A stretch of DNA of 14,504 nucleotides from an uncultured Desulfovibrio sp. (GCA_900553065.1 USBZ01000050.1:1-14504), one strand, 5' to 3'; counted from the stretch's first letter, positions 5,531 through 13,981 are shown. Numbers and translations are program-made. Notes: generated from the letters alone by a model not told the origin.

Positions 5531-7063
5531 CTACATGTCCACCGCTTCAAGTACGGCGACGATGCTGTTGTCTGAGCGCAGTTCCAGCATGGAACCGTTG
5601 ATGTTCCACTCGTCCACCTTCGAGAACATTTCATGCATGGCCCGGGCCTGTTCTTCGCCCTGCGGGCAGAGGCGCAGGGTGGAGCCGCCTTCCGAGAAGG
5701 TCATGGCGTTGTCCTTGCGCTGCCAGGACATGAAGAAATTATTGCAGCCGTCGGAACCGGAGGCCTGTCCGTTGTCGCGGAGAATGAGATGCGGTTCGGG
5801 CTGGTCGGGATAGATGGTGACGGGATTGCCGTTGATTTCGCGCAGGCGCCAGTAGGTTTCGAGCAGCGGCGCGGAGGCGTAGTTTTCCGTGGAGCAGACG
5901 CCGCCCTTTCTGACGAGAAACACGTTGGAGGCTTCGAGATGACCGTCCTGCATGCGGCCTTCCAGCACGACGGAGGCGCTGCCGTTTTCCTGCATGATCT
6001 GGCTGAGCTGGCTGTAGCCCTTGCCGGTGGTCAGCAGAGGAATGTCTCTCTGGGAATTGCATTCGGAAAAGACGGGGCTGCCGTTCTGCGAGCGCAGTTC
6101 GCCTTCGAGAAGAAATCCCTGGGAGGGCCAGGGAATGTCGGCGGGCTTGAGTTCCACGGGCTGAGAGGCGAGGCCGTGCAGAAGCAGTCCGCCTCCGGCT
6201 TCACGCGTGGCGGTGACGGGCTTGAGCATGCCTCGCGTGACTTCGATGGTCCGGTTTCTGTCCTTTTCCATCCAGGTGCCCATGTACTGATTGCGGTCGC
6301 CGTCCTGCGTGAGCAGGGCGAGGCCGTCATCTTCAAGATAGAGGTGAACGCTGACCTGCTTGTCACCGCTTTTCAGCGTGCCTTTGTAGCTGGCCGGCGT
6401 TTCGAGAGGGGGGAGCTGATGTTCCCCCGGCATGGTGCGGTATACGAGTACGTTGGGCTGTCCGGGTACGGAGACCACTTCGTCGGTCTGCGTGGCGAAC
6501 AGCGTTTCTCCGCTGTAGAGAATGGAGGCCGTGAGGCGGACCTGCGCGTCGATGGTCTGTTCCAGATAGTAAACCCGGAAGGGGATCTGACCGTTGCCGG
6601 ACTCCGGCATGATGGACGTGGCCACGGGAATGGGCGAATGCAGGGGATACAGACGCACGCTGACCACGACTTCCGGCGGAAGCGCCATGCGTTCGCGGTA
6701 GAACAGCGTTCCGTCCATGCGGCCGACCTTGGCCTTGCTGCGTTCCCATACGATGGTGGAGCCGTCGGCGTCGGTGAATTCCATCCGGTTCGCGCCGGAG
6801 CTTTTCACGATGAGCTTCTGTTTTCTGACCTTGTCGTCGGGGCTGTCCATCGTGACAAGGGTGAGAACGCCGTTTTCCAGATTCCAGCTCACGCCGGAGA
6901 GGGCGGTTCTGTCGGGAATGCCGAGGCCGCCGTCTTCATCCAGATAGTAGAGCCTTTCCTGATCGTCGACCCAGGCTCCGCTGATGTTCTGCGGAGCGCC
7001 CGAAGGCGGCACGCAGGAAACAAGAAGAAAAGAGCAGAAAAGAAAGAGCAGAAATTTACGCAT
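5531..7063 (-). CDS. Multi-domain envelope lipoprotein (YbaY-, NlpE- and META-like modules)
   Basis: 510 residues. A short signal peptide ends in the lipobox LLVSC with C17 as the lipidated Cys; V18 at +2 favours the outer membrane. Four modules follow. Residues 25-110 are a beta-rich, lipocalin-like region (GAWVDD..LYYLDEDGGLGI). Residues 115-208 are YbaY-like (GTLFYRERMALPPEVVVSVRL). Residues 223-385 are NlpE-like (SYKGTLKSGD..VSVHLYLEDD..GTW, then an OB-like part ending VVLEGRM). Residues 398-508 are a META/HslJ-like domain (LETYWRLREINGNPV, SGSDGCNNFF). The preferred ATG (7061-7063) has GAGGA five bases upstream; a start at 7084 would put extra residues before the signal peptide. It follows rimO after 13 bases. 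A role in envelope stress or metal/oxidant tolerance is inferred from the modules only. Confidence 0.85.
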   Translation of the reverse strand: MRKFLLFLFCSFLLVSCVPPSGAPQNISGAWVDDQERLYYLDEDGGLGIPDRTALSGVSWNLENGVLTLVTMDSPDDKVRKQKLIVKSSGANRMEFTDADGSTIVWERSKAKVGRMDGTLFYRERMALPPEVVVSVRLYPLHSPIPVATSIMPESGNGQIPFRVYYLEQTIDAQVRLTASILYSGETLFATQTDEVVSVPGQPNVLVYRTMPGEHQLPPLETPASYKGTLKSGDKQVSVHLYLEDDGLALLTQDGDRNQYMGTWMEKDRNRTIEVTRGMLKPVTATREAGGGLLLHGLASQPVELKPADIPWPSQGFLLEGELRSQNGSPVFSECNSQRDIPLLTTGKGYSQLSQIMQENGSASVVLEGRMQDGHLEASNVFLVRKGGVCSTENYASAPLLETYWRLREINGNPVTIYPDQPEPHLILRDNGQASGSDGCNNFFMSWQRKDNAMTFSEGGSTLRLCPQGEEQARAMHEMFSKVDEWNINGSMLELRSDNSIVAVLEAVDM

Positions 7064-7076
7064 GATAGTCCTCTGT

Positions 7077-8363
7077 TTACACAAGGGCTACGAGATCGTA
7101 CTCCCTTGTTTCTACGATGTCCGCTTCCACCAGGGCGCCGTTTTCCACGCCGGGGCCGCTGATGTAGGTCAGGCCGTCCACGTCGGGAGCCTGGAACCAG
7201 GTGCGCCCGGTATGCAGGCCGGGCCATTCTTCGGAACTTTCATCCACGAGGACTTCCAGCCGTTCGCCGGCATAGCCTGCGAGAATCTCCTCGCTGATTT
7301 CGCTCTGAAGTTCCATGAGTTCGTCCTTTCTGGCCTGCTTGAGATCATCGTCGAGCTGATCCGGCATGGCGGCGGCTTCGGTGCCGTCTTCAGGCTGGAA
7401 GGCGAACACTCCCATATGATGGAAGCGGTTTTTTTCCACAAAGCGCATGAGCGTGCGGAAATGTTCGTCCGTTTCTCCGGGGAAGCCCACCATCATGGTC
7501 GTGCGCAGGGCGGCGTCGGGGAAGAATTCGCGGATACGGTCCACGGCTTCCTGCGGGTTGCCGGAGAAGGGGCGCCCCATGCGACGCAGAATGTCGGGAT
7601 GGGCGTGCTGCAGGGGTATGTCGAAATACGGGACAAAGGGCTTGCCCGCTTCGCTGAGAAAGCGCAGAAGCTCGCGGGTAAGTCCGGCAGGGTACAGGTA
7701 CAGCAGGCGCAGCCGTGCAAGGCCGTCCAGCGCAAGGAGCTTTTCCAGCAGAAAACGCGGATCCTTGCCGAAGTCCGTACCGTAGGCGGTCACGTCCTGC
7801 GCAACCAGAATGAGTTCCTTCACGCCGTCGGCCACGAGGGCGGAGGCTTCCGTCACCAGCTTGTCGGCCGGTTCGGATACATAGCGGCCGCGTATGGAGG
7901 GAATGGCGCAGAAGGAGCAGTTGTGCCGGCAGCCTTCGCCTATCTTGAGCCAGGCGTAGGAAGGGCCGGTGCTGAGCAGACGACCGTCTGCGGCCTGAGG
8001 CAGGCCGAGCGCGCGGATGAGCTGATCCGCCCAGGTGTCGATGTCGTCGGTATGGAGCCAGAGGTCGACTTCCGGCAGTTCGCCTTTGAGATCGGCAATG
8101 CCGTACCGGCCGGGAAGGCATCCCGCTACGGCCAGGAAGGGCTTTTTTCCCTTGGGCATCGCGCTCAGATCCTCGATCATTTCAAGGATGGTCTGCACGG
8201 ATTCCTGTACGGCCGGAGCAATGAAGGCACAGGTGTTGAGAAAGACAAGGTCCGCCTTTTCCGGCGCATCCACGGTAAGAACGGGGCCCAGCGAGCCCAG
8301 CAGACGTTCGGTGTCCACACGGGTCTTCGGGCAGCCGAGACTTTGGGAATATATTTTGAGCAT
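7077..8363 (-). CDS. rimO: Ribosomal protein S12 methylthiotransferase RimO
   Basis: 428 residues. The enzyme adds a methylthio group to an Asp of ribosomal protein S12 using SAM. The N-terminal UPF0004 domain has C11 (SLGCPKTRVD), C45 (LNTC) and C82 (AGCLPGRY) for one 4Fe-4S cluster. The radical-SAM motif C145-x3-C149-x2-C152 lies in EGCRHNCSFCAIPSIRGRY, and a TRAM-like beta domain ends the protein. SLGCPKTRVDTE and the IPSIRG sequence distinguish RimO from MiaB. The start at 8361-8363 has GAAGG just upstream and gives the family N-terminus; a start at 8456 would add 31 unrelated residues and overlap the divergent rdgB. It is the first gene of a two-gene unit with the lipoprotein. Confidence 0.95.
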   Translation of the reverse strand: MLKIYSQSLGCPKTRVDTERLLGSLGPVLTVDAPEKADLVFLNTCAFIAPAVQESVQTILEMIEDLSAMPKGKKPFLAVAGCLPGRYGIADLKGELPEVDLWLHTDDIDTWADQLIRALGLPQAADGRLLSTGPSYAWLKIGEGCRHNCSFCAIPSIRGRYVSEPADKLVTEASALVADGVKELILVAQDVTAYGTDFGKDPRFLLEKLLALDGLARLRLLYLYPAGLTRELLRFLSEAGKPFVPYFDIPLQHAHPDILRRMGRPFSGNPQEAVDRIREFFPDAALRTTMMVGFPGETDEHFRTLMRFVEKNRFHHMGVFAFQPEDGTEAAAMPDQLDDDLKQARKDELMELQSEISEEILAGYAGERLEVLVDESSEEWPGLHTGRTWFQAPDVDGLTYISGPGVENGALVEADIVETREYDLVALV

Positions 8364-8381
8364 ACTACCTTCGAGCAGGCC

Positions 8382-8410
8382 TTGACTTGTCAACAGGACT
8401 GGCCTGAGAT
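8382..8410. promoter_or_regulatory. Divergent rimO-rdgB control region with a TTGAC palindrome
   Basis: The 91 bases between the two starts contain TTGAC-TT-GTCAA (8382-8393), which puts a -35-like TTGACT on the plus strand and a perfect TTGACA on the minus strand. A weak -10 candidate TGAGAT (8405-8410) lies 17 bases from the plus-strand box. The minus-strand box has no good -10 at the right distance. It may be an operator or a promoter. Confidence 0.3.
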
Positions 8411-8454
8411 ATCCCTTTTTGCCATGAAAACAGCCTTTCGGCAAGGAGACCCCC

Positions 8455-9096
8455 ATGACGCTCCCTCAGACGCTTATTCTCGCCACGCGCAATCAGGGCA
8501 AAGTTAAGGAACTTCGCGAGCCCCTGGCCCGATTCGGCTTTGATGTGCAAAGCCTGCCCGATGATTTTCCGGAAGTGCCGGAAACCGGTTCCACCTTTGA
8601 GGAAAATGCTCTCATCAAGGCCCGTGCCGTGGCCGATGCCCTCGGCGTTCCCGCCGTGGCCGACGATTCCGGCATAGAGGTGGACGCTCTCGGCGGCGCG
8701 CCCGGCGTGTATTCCGCCCGCTACAGTCTGGACTGGCCCGAGGTGGAGGGAGAGAGCGTGGATCAGCGCAACAACCGCAAGCTCCTTACCATGCTCGAGA
8801 ATGTTCCCGCCGAAAAACGCACGGCCCGTTTCCGCTGCTGCATGGCCATGGTGTATCCATCTTCCATGAAGGACGCTCCGGAAGGCATCGTGGTCAGCGG
8901 GGCGTGGGAAGGACACATCGCGGAAGGCCTTTCGGGAAGCAACGGCTTCGGCTATGATCCTCTGTTCATTGATCCTGCAAGCGGACGGACGGGCGCCGAG
9001 CTCACCCGTGAGGAAAAGATGGCCCGCAGCCACCGCGGCAAGGCGCTGGAGCGTCTTCTGGAAGAGCTGGAGAGGCGTGAAGGGGAGTCCCGCTGA
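8455..9096 (+). CDS. rdgB: XTP/dITP pyrophosphatase (RdgB/HAM1)
   Basis: 213 residues. It hydrolyses dITP, ITP and XTP to monophosphates, keeping deaminated purines out of DNA and RNA. The N-terminal ATRNQGK (10-16) binds the nucleotide triphosphate. The catalytic and metal-binding ADDSGIEVDALGGAPGVYSARY begins at 69 (D70, D71). SNGFGYDPLF is the base-recognition segment, and ARSHRGKAL near the C-terminus completes the signature. AAGGAG six bases before the ATG is a strong ribosome binding site. It is monocistronic, divergent from rimO and followed by a terminator. Confidence 0.95.
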   Translation: MTLPQTLILATRNQGKVKELREPLARFGFDVQSLPDDFPEVPETGSTFEENALIKARAVADALGVPAVADDSGIEVDALGGAPGVYSARYSLDWPEVEGESVDQRNNRKLLTMLENVPAEKRTARFRCCMAMVYPSSMKDAPEGIVVSGAWEGHIAEGLSGSNGFGYDPLFIDPASGRTGAELTREEKMARSHRGKALERLLEELERREGESR

Positions 9097-9128
9097 TCCT
9101 GCAGGGATACTCGGGCGCTCGATGTTTG

Positions 9129-9171
9129 CATGAGGGCGGCGATCCGGAAAACGGAAATCGCCGCCCTCATG
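9129..9171. terminator. Terminator after rdgB, probably bidirectional
   Basis: A perfect 15-bp GC-rich stem (9129-9143 with 9157-9171), whose 13-base loop can form a further CCG-CGG pairing, is followed by TTATTGATT. It lies between the convergent rdgB and mgsA. Confidence 0.8.
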
Positions 9172-9234
9172 TTATTGATTGACGCGTGATGCGTTCAGCA
9201 CGGGAAAGGCATGTCGTGCCGCGTGCGTTTTCTC

Positions 9235-9678
9235 CTAGCGATCTTTTTTCACGGGAAAATGGATGTGGGGCGTGTAGGTGTAGACGCCGCTGAAAAGCGG
9301 AGAGGTGATGATGAAGTCGGCGGTGGCGCGGTTGTTGGCAATGGGAATGTCATAGACCTGCGCGATGCGCAGAAGCGCCTTCACATCGGGATCGTGGGGC
9401 TGCGCGGTGAGGGGGTCGGAGAAGAAGACGATGATGTCGATATGACCTTCCGCCACCTGGGCGCCTATCTGCTGATCGCCGCCGAGCGGGCCGCTGAGGT
9501 AGGGCGTGACGGGCAGCCCCGTTCTTTCATTGATGAGATGGGCCGTCGTGCCGGTGCCGCAGAGAAAATGACGGGACAGCAGCTGCGCGTGTTCGGCGCA
9601 CCATTCAATGAGGCTTTCCTTCATGTTGTCGTGGGCGATCAGGGCGATGTGCTTGGTGGCGTTCATGGTTTTTTCCAT
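9235..9678 (-). CDS. mgsA: Methylglyoxal synthase
   Basis: 147 residues. It converts dihydroxyacetone phosphate to methylglyoxal and phosphate, a bypass of lower glycolysis when phosphate is scarce. It aligns with E. coli MgsA along its length: KHIALIAHD (9-17, H16 and D17), TGTTAHLI (42-49), SGPLGGDQQ (62-70, catalytic D68), FFSDPL (85-90, D88) and PHDPDVKALLR (94-104, H95 and D98). AAGGAG stands six bases before the ATG. It lies 103 bases downstream of thiL on the same strand and could be read as the last gene of that cluster or from its own promoter. Confidence 0.95.
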   Translation of the reverse strand: MEKTMNATKHIALIAHDNMKESLIEWCAEHAQLLSRHFLCGTGTTAHLINERTGLPVTPYLSGPLGGDQQIGAQVAEGHIDIIVFFSDPLTAQPHDPDVKALLRIAQVYDIPIANNRATADFIITSPLFSGVYTYTPHIHFPVKKDR

Positions 9679-9773
9679 GCATTTCTCCTTCTCGGGCCGG
9701 CTCGTCCGGCATGCGTCGTTTTTTGTTCTGCCTCAGCACATTAGGCGACAAGTGTGAAGCTCTGATGAAGAAC

Positions 9774-9789
9774 CCCGCCTTTCAGCGGG
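9774..9789 (-). terminator. Weak hairpin at the thiL stop codon
   Basis: A 5-bp CCCGC/GCGGG stem overlaps the thiL stop codon and is followed on the minus strand by GGTTCTTC. It is short and lacks a proper T run, so at best it gives partial termination before mgsA. Confidence 0.25.
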
Positions 9790-10798
9790 AAAAATGATCG
9801 AATCCCTCCGAGCGCGGAGCCCGGCCGTTGAGCGTGATGTTTCCTCTGCGCACTTCTCCGAGCATGAGAACCGGGGCGGGAAAGTCTGCCAGCACGCGGG
9901 CAAGTTCGGGCCAGTATTCTGCGGGGCAGGTTCCGGCAAGAGCATAGTCTTCGCCGCCTTCAAAGGCAAAGTCTGCGGCGGAAATGCCCGCGTTTTCGGC
10001 ATGACGCAGAATTTCTTCGGACAGATCGTCGGAAGAGAGCACGATGTCGGCGCCGAGCCCCGAGCGGGACGAGGCCAGAAGCCGGGGCAGGTCGCGTGCC
10101 AGTCCGTCGGATACGTCCATGAGTCCCATGCGGTCCTGCAAGCCGTGCTCCAGCGCGAAGCGGCCGATGGCCATGCCTTCCTTCACAAGCGGCCGGGGGT
10201 GAAGATGTGCCGAGCAGGCTTCGGGCCATGCGGAGGCCGTGCGGAGGCTTTCTTCCGTGGTGGCGGAAGCTTCCAGCAGCGTGAGTCCCAGGCGGGCGAG
10301 TCCCGGTCTGCCTGCCAGAAAGACGATGTCTCCTTCTTCGGCCGTTCCACGGCGAAGTCCGCGCGGCAGTCCCTCCGGAAGCTCGCCCCAGGCGGTGATG
10401 CAGATGCTGAGCCTGTCGGCTCTGGCCAGATCGCCGCCGGAAACCGCCAGAGAGAACTCGTCGCAAAGCGCCTTCATGCCCGCGCAGAATTCCGAAAGCC
10501 AGGCTTCGTCCTCTGCGCCCGTCAGGGTGAGGCCTATGGAAAAGCCCGTGGGGCGGGCGCCGCTTGCGCCGACATCGCTCACGTTGACGGCCAGCGCCTT
10601 GTAGCCGATGTCGAAGGGGGAGAAGTAGCGCCTGCGGAAGTGCGCATCTTCGGCAAAGATGTCGGTGGTGACGGCCAGAGGCGCTCCCGTGCGCAGAACG
10701 GCGCAGTCGTCGCCGCGGCCGAGCAGCAGAGAAGGATGGGAGACGGGAAAGAATCGTCCCACAATGCCGAGGATGTCGTCTTCACTGGCAGGGCGCAT
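9782..10798 (-). CDS. thiL: Thiamine-monophosphate kinase
   Basis: 338 residues. It phosphorylates thiamine monophosphate to the active cofactor thiamine diphosphate with ATP. The PurM/ThiL signatures are all present: GRGDDCAVL (27-35), TTDIFAEDAHF (44-54), DIGYKALAVNVSDVGASGARP (from 63), SGGDLARAD (120-128), DVSDGLARDL (228-237) and FEGGEDYAL (279-287). The ribosome binding site GGAG lies within the last codons of the upstream helicase gene, whose stop is only two bases before this ATG, so translation is very likely coupled. Confidence 0.95.
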   Translation of the reverse strand: MRPASEDDILGIVGRFFPVSHPSLLLGRGDDCAVLRTGAPLAVTTDIFAEDAHFRRRYFSPFDIGYKALAVNVSDVGASGARPTGFSIGLTLTGAEDEAWLSEFCAGMKALCDEFSLAVSGGDLARADRLSICITAWGELPEGLPRGLRRGTAEEGDIVFLAGRPGLARLGLTLLEASATTEESLRTASAWPEACSAHLHPRPLVKEGMAIGRFALEHGLQDRMGLMDVSDGLARDLPRLLASSRSGLGADIVLSSDDLSEEILRHAENAGISAADFAFEGGEDYALAGTCPAEYWPELARVLADFPAPVLMLGEVRRGNITLNGRAPRSEGFDHFSR

Positions 10799-10800
10799 GG

Positions 10801-13128
10801 CTACTCCATGGTAAGATAGTCGGCAAGAATGATCTTCAGCCCAAGCCCCGGGAAGTTGACCCGGTACTTGTCCGGCGGAATTTCCTCCACGATTTTTCCC
10901 CGCCCGAAGAGGCGGTGACGGCAGAAGCCCAGTTTTTTCTTGACCGGCTTTTCGTCGGGGCTTTCTTCCAGTGTCCGACCGCTGCGCATGGCTTCGCGCA
11001 CGGCGGCAAGGTAGGCGTCGTCGGCATCTTCGCGGGAACGCGGAACCACCGGATCCTCCCGTTCGCGGGGCGGCCAGTCGTCGTCCTGCGAGCGGCGGCT
11101 TCGGAAGGAACGCTTTTCTTCTTTTTCGTCTTCGTCCCAGTGCCAGGAGCGTTTTTTCTGCGGCATGAAGGAAGAGGAGAAGGCCGGAGCGGGGCGATCC
11201 TGTTCCTTCACGCGGCGTCTTGCCAGAACGCCGCCGTAGTTTTCGTAGATCTCATCCAGAATGTCCGAGGGCAGTTCGCGCACGAAGGGGCTGGGCGAGG
11301 TCGGTTCCTGTCCGCCGGAGCTGCGGCTGTACACGCTGAGCGGCACGAAAAGGTCGAGCGTATCCTTGGCGCGCGTGCAGGCCACATACATGAGGCGGCG
11401 TTCCTCCTCGAAGTCTTCGGGGCGCACCATGGCGTGACGGGAGGGAAAACGGTCTTCCACCAGGTCGATGATGAGCACGGCGGACCATTCCAGTCCTTTG
11501 GAGGAATGCACCGTGGAAAGGGTGATCTTGCGTTCGGCGTCCTCATCTTCCGGGGCTTCTTCCGGGCTGTCCAGCGAAAGTTCCGCCACGAAAAGCTGAA
11601 GGTCGTCGTAGGTGGAAGCGATGGTGGACATTTCCTCGAGTCCCTGCAGGCGTCTCGGCCAGTCGTCGGGGAAAAGTTCTTCCATCTTCGGCCGATAGTG
11701 TTCGAGAATGCGTCCGATCACTTCTTCAGGACGGGGCGTGTTCATGCGCAGATCGGCGATGAGCTCCATGTTTTCCAGAAAGTCCGGCCAGCGGGAGCAG
11801 GCTTTCTTCAGGGCTTCCTCATCGTCGCCGCCGGCAAGAGTGAAGAGCTTGCGGGAGGTTTTCGGCCCGATGCCCCGGGAAAGCGCGGCGATGCGGTCGA
11901 AGGAGGGCAGATCCAGCGGGTTGGTCACCAGTCTGGCAAAGGCCATGACGTCCTTGACGTGGGCGGCTTCGGCGTAGCGCAGACCGCCGTACTTGCGGAA
12001 GCCTATGCCGCGCTTGTTCAGCTCTATTTCAAGATGGTAGGACTGGTAGCCCGAGCGGAAGAGCACGGCTATTTCCTTTGCCGGAACCGTGGCGAGCAGC
12101 TCTTCGATGCGCCTTGCCGCAAGCTGCGCCTGACTGAGATCGCTGAGAGGGCGATACAGAGTGACGGCCTTTTCCTCCGGTTTCGGTCTGCGGGAGAAAA
12201 GATGCTTCCGGTAGCCTTCGGCGCTGCCTGCCAGCAGATTGTTGGCTACGTCCAGCACGGGCTGCACGGAGCGGTAGTTCTCTTCCAGACGGATGATGCG
12301 GGTGTTCTTGAACAGTCTGGGAAAATCGAGAATGTTGTGCACCGTGGCGCCGCGGAAGGCGTAGATGGACTGCGCGTCGTCGCCTACGGCCATGATGTTG
12401 CCGTCTTCTCCGGCCAGCATGCGCACAAGCCGTGCCTGCACCTTGTTGGTGTCCTGATATTCGTCTACCATGATCTGCCGGAAGCGCATCTTCTGCGCCT
12501 GCAGAAGGTCGGGCCGATCGAGAAAGAGCTGTTCTAGTTCAAAGAGCAGATCGTCGTAGTCCAGAAGGGAGTGCTCCCTCTTGTACTGCCTGTAGGCGTC
12601 GCCGAGCGTGACGAGGTCGGAGGCGTGGGGCAGCAGATGCTGAGCTTCGCGCCGGAGCACTTCCTCAAGCTCCATTTCCTTGTTTCTCGCCTTGCTGAGC
12701 AGACCGAGAACGGCCTGCGTGCGCGGGAAGCTGCGGTCGCCCTTGGCGATCTTCAGATTTTCCCTGCAGGCCTGAATGGCGGAGATGCTGTCGGAGCTGT
12801 CCATGACGGTCAGGGAGCCGCCCGTCCATTCGGGAGCCCAGCGGCGCAGGATGGAAAAGGCGAAGCTGTGAAAGGTGCCGCCCTGCACGCCGAGAAGCTG
12901 ATGATCGAGAAGACCGGCCGCCCTGTGCAGCATTTCCTGCGCGGCCTTGCGCGTGAAGGTGAGCAGCAGCATGGTGTGCGGATCGAAACCGTGCTCGGCA
13001 AGCCATGCCAGACGGTAGACGATGGTTCTGGTTTTGCCTGAGCCTGCGCCGGCAATGACCAGAATGGGACCTTCCGGCGCGGTGACGGCTTCCTTCTGGG
13101 CTTCGTTGAGAATGGAAAGATCAAGCAT
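10801..13128 (-). CDS. UvrD/PcrA-type ATP-dependent DNA helicase
   Basis: 775 residues, superfamily 1A 3'-5' helicase for repair and for clearing DNA of bound proteins. Motifs in order: Q-motif LNEAQKEAV (7-15), Walker A GAGSGKT (27-33), LTFTRKAAQEM (56-66), Walker B VDEYQD (221-226), GDDAQSIYAFRGA (249-261), ENYRS (283-287), TVHSSKGLEW (539-548) and EERRLMYVACTRA (575-587). A charged, low-complexity linker spans about 640-735. A Tudor-like end (FGRGKIVEEI..KYRVNFPGLGLKIILADYL, 741-772) follows, as in PcrA/UvrD where it contacts RNA polymerase. The choice between the names uvrD and pcrA is not settled by sequence alone. It starts six bases after the engB stop without an obvious ribosome binding site, suggesting reinitiation. 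Confidence 0.94.
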   Translation of the reverse strand: MLDLSILNEAQKEAVTAPEGPILVIAGAGSGKTRTIVYRLAWLAEHGFDPHTMLLLTFTRKAAQEMLHRAAGLLDHQLLGVQGGTFHSFAFSILRRWAPEWTGGSLTVMDSSDSISAIQACRENLKIAKGDRSFPRTQAVLGLLSKARNKEMELEEVLRREAQHLLPHASDLVTLGDAYRQYKREHSLLDYDDLLFELEQLFLDRPDLLQAQKMRFRQIMVDEYQDTNKVQARLVRMLAGEDGNIMAVGDDAQSIYAFRGATVHNILDFPRLFKNTRIIRLEENYRSVQPVLDVANNLLAGSAEGYRKHLFSRRPKPEEKAVTLYRPLSDLSQAQLAARRIEELLATVPAKEIAVLFRSGYQSYHLEIELNKRGIGFRKYGGLRYAEAAHVKDVMAFARLVTNPLDLPSFDRIAALSRGIGPKTSRKLFTLAGGDDEEALKKACSRWPDFLENMELIADLRMNTPRPEEVIGRILEHYRPKMEELFPDDWPRRLQGLEEMSTIASTYDDLQLFVAELSLDSPEEAPEDEDAERKITLSTVHSSKGLEWSAVLIIDLVEDRFPSRHAMVRPEDFEEERRLMYVACTRAKDTLDLFVPLSVYSRSSGGQEPTSPSPFVRELPSDILDEIYENYGGVLARRRVKEQDRPAPAFSSSFMPQKKRSWHWDEDEKEEKRSFRSRRSQDDDWPPREREDPVVPRSREDADDAYLAAVREAMRSGRTLEESPDEKPVKKKLGFCRHRLFGRGKIVEEIPPDKYRVNFPGLGLKIILADYLTME

Positions 13129-13134
13129 GACGCA

Positions 13135-13794
13135 TCATTCGGCAGCAGGGGCGCTGTCTTCGGAGGAAAGGGGTTCTTCGGGTGCGCCGGCTTCGCGCAG
13201 GCGTTCCCACAGCTCGTCGATGCCGAGCTTCGTGACGGAGGATACGGCGACGGGCTTCTGACCGCCGAGAATGGCGGCCCAGGTCTTCTGCTGGGCCGAG
13301 CGTTCCTTCAGAGTGCACTTGTCGGCCTTGGTGAGCACGGCGATGACGGGAAGATTTCTTGAGCGTGCGAATTCCGCCATCATGCGGTCGGATTCCTGCG
13401 TGGGAATGCGGCAGTCGATGAGCAGAACCAGCGCGCGGAGGGTCTTCGTTTCCTCAAGATACTTCTGGATGAGGGCCGCCCAGTTGCGGCGTTCCTCATG
13501 GCCGCGCCTTGCATAGCCGTAGCCGGGCAGATCGGTGAGGCAGAAGCCGTCGGGCCTGACCTGAAACAGATTCACCGAGCGGGTCTTGCCGGGCTCGGAG
13601 CTGACCTTGGCCAGCTTTTTTCGGCGGGCAAGCGCGTTGATGAGCGAGGACTTGCCTACGTTGGAGCGCCCGGCAAGCGCAAGCTGCGGCATGTCGTGGA
13701 CGGCGTTTTCCAGCTGTTCCAGCGTGTACAGGGTGGCCAGAAGTTCCAGCGTGGGGGCGGGACGCTTATTTTTTTCGGTGCTTAGGTCGGACAT
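13135..13794 (-). CDS. engB: Ribosome biogenesis GTP-binding protein EngB (YsxC/YihA)
   Basis: 219 residues. A small TrmE-Era-EngA-EngB GTPase needed for large-subunit assembly. G1 GRSNVGKSS (42-50), G2 PGKTRSVNLF (68-77), G3 DLPGYGYA (88-95), G4 TKAD (155-158) and G5 SSV (185-187) are intact. The C-terminal tail (APEEPLSSEDSAPAAE) is acidic and probably disordered. An ATG 42 bases upstream exists, but the ATG at 13792-13794 has GGGAGGAAC placed ideally and gives the normal length. It heads the engB-uvrD-thiL cluster. Confidence 0.95.
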   Translation of the reverse strand: MSDLSTEKNKRPAPTLELLATLYTLEQLENAVHDMPQLALAGRSNVGKSSLINALARRKKLAKVSSEPGKTRSVNLFQVRPDGFCLTDLPGYGYARRGHEERRNWAALIQKYLEETKTLRALVLLIDCRIPTQESDRMMAEFARSRNLPVIAVLTKADKCTLKERSAQQKTWAAILGGQKPVAVSSVTKLGIDELWERLREAGAPEEPLSSEDSAPAAE

Positions 13795-13834
13795 GACGTT
13801 CCTCCCGAGTTGACAAAGTGAGCCTCTATCGGAC

Positions 13835-13863
13835 AATATATCTTGCTTTGCGGAAAAAGCCGA
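13835..13863 (-). promoter_or_regulatory. Possible promoter of the engB cluster
   Basis: On the minus strand TATATT (13840-13835) lies 17 bases from TCGGCT (13863-13858), about 40 bases before the EngB start. The -10 box is good and the -35 box weak (3 of 6). On the plus strand a perfect TTGACA (13810-13815) in the same interval has only poor -10 partners. Confidence 0.3.
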
Positions 13864-13907
13864 GAGTAGCCCGCTCCGGCGGAAAAGGCAAATATTCCGC
13901 AGACGGT

Positions 13908-13981
13908 CCTCCCGCAGCGACGGGAGGTCTTCCCCTTTCCGGGGCCGGACGCGCTTATGCGAGGAGTGCTCCGGACTTATG
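13908..13981 (+). other. Hairpin and repeat in the likely efp leader
   Basis: A perfect 7-bp stem (13908-13914 with 13921-13927) is followed by a small CCCC/GGGG hairpin (13932-13944). Then come two copies of CCGGAC plus TTATG (13945-13959 with a GCGC insertion, and 13971-13981). No T tract makes it a convincing terminator. Since engB and efp diverge here, it belongs to the efp upstream region; function unknown. Confidence 0.3.

Noticed and set aside
5633..7162. Plus-strand open frame of 509 codons opposite the lipoprotein gene
   Set aside because: No recognisable domain; the minus strand encodes a signal peptide with lipobox and known modules with a good ribosome binding site.
6984..8507. 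Plus-strand open frame of 507 codons opposite rimO
   Set aside because: RimO on the minus strand has all cluster-binding cysteines; the plus-strand frame would also overlap the start of rdgB.
9696..9721. GC hairpin followed by a T6 run on the plus strand
   Set aside because: No plus-strand gene ends here; it lies in the leader of mgsA on the minus strand, where the run is A6, so a terminator is unlikely.
9794..12537. Long plus-strand open frames (9794-10819 and 10915-12537) opposite thiL and the helicase
   Set aside because: Compositional shadows of the minus-strand genes, which carry complete motif sets.
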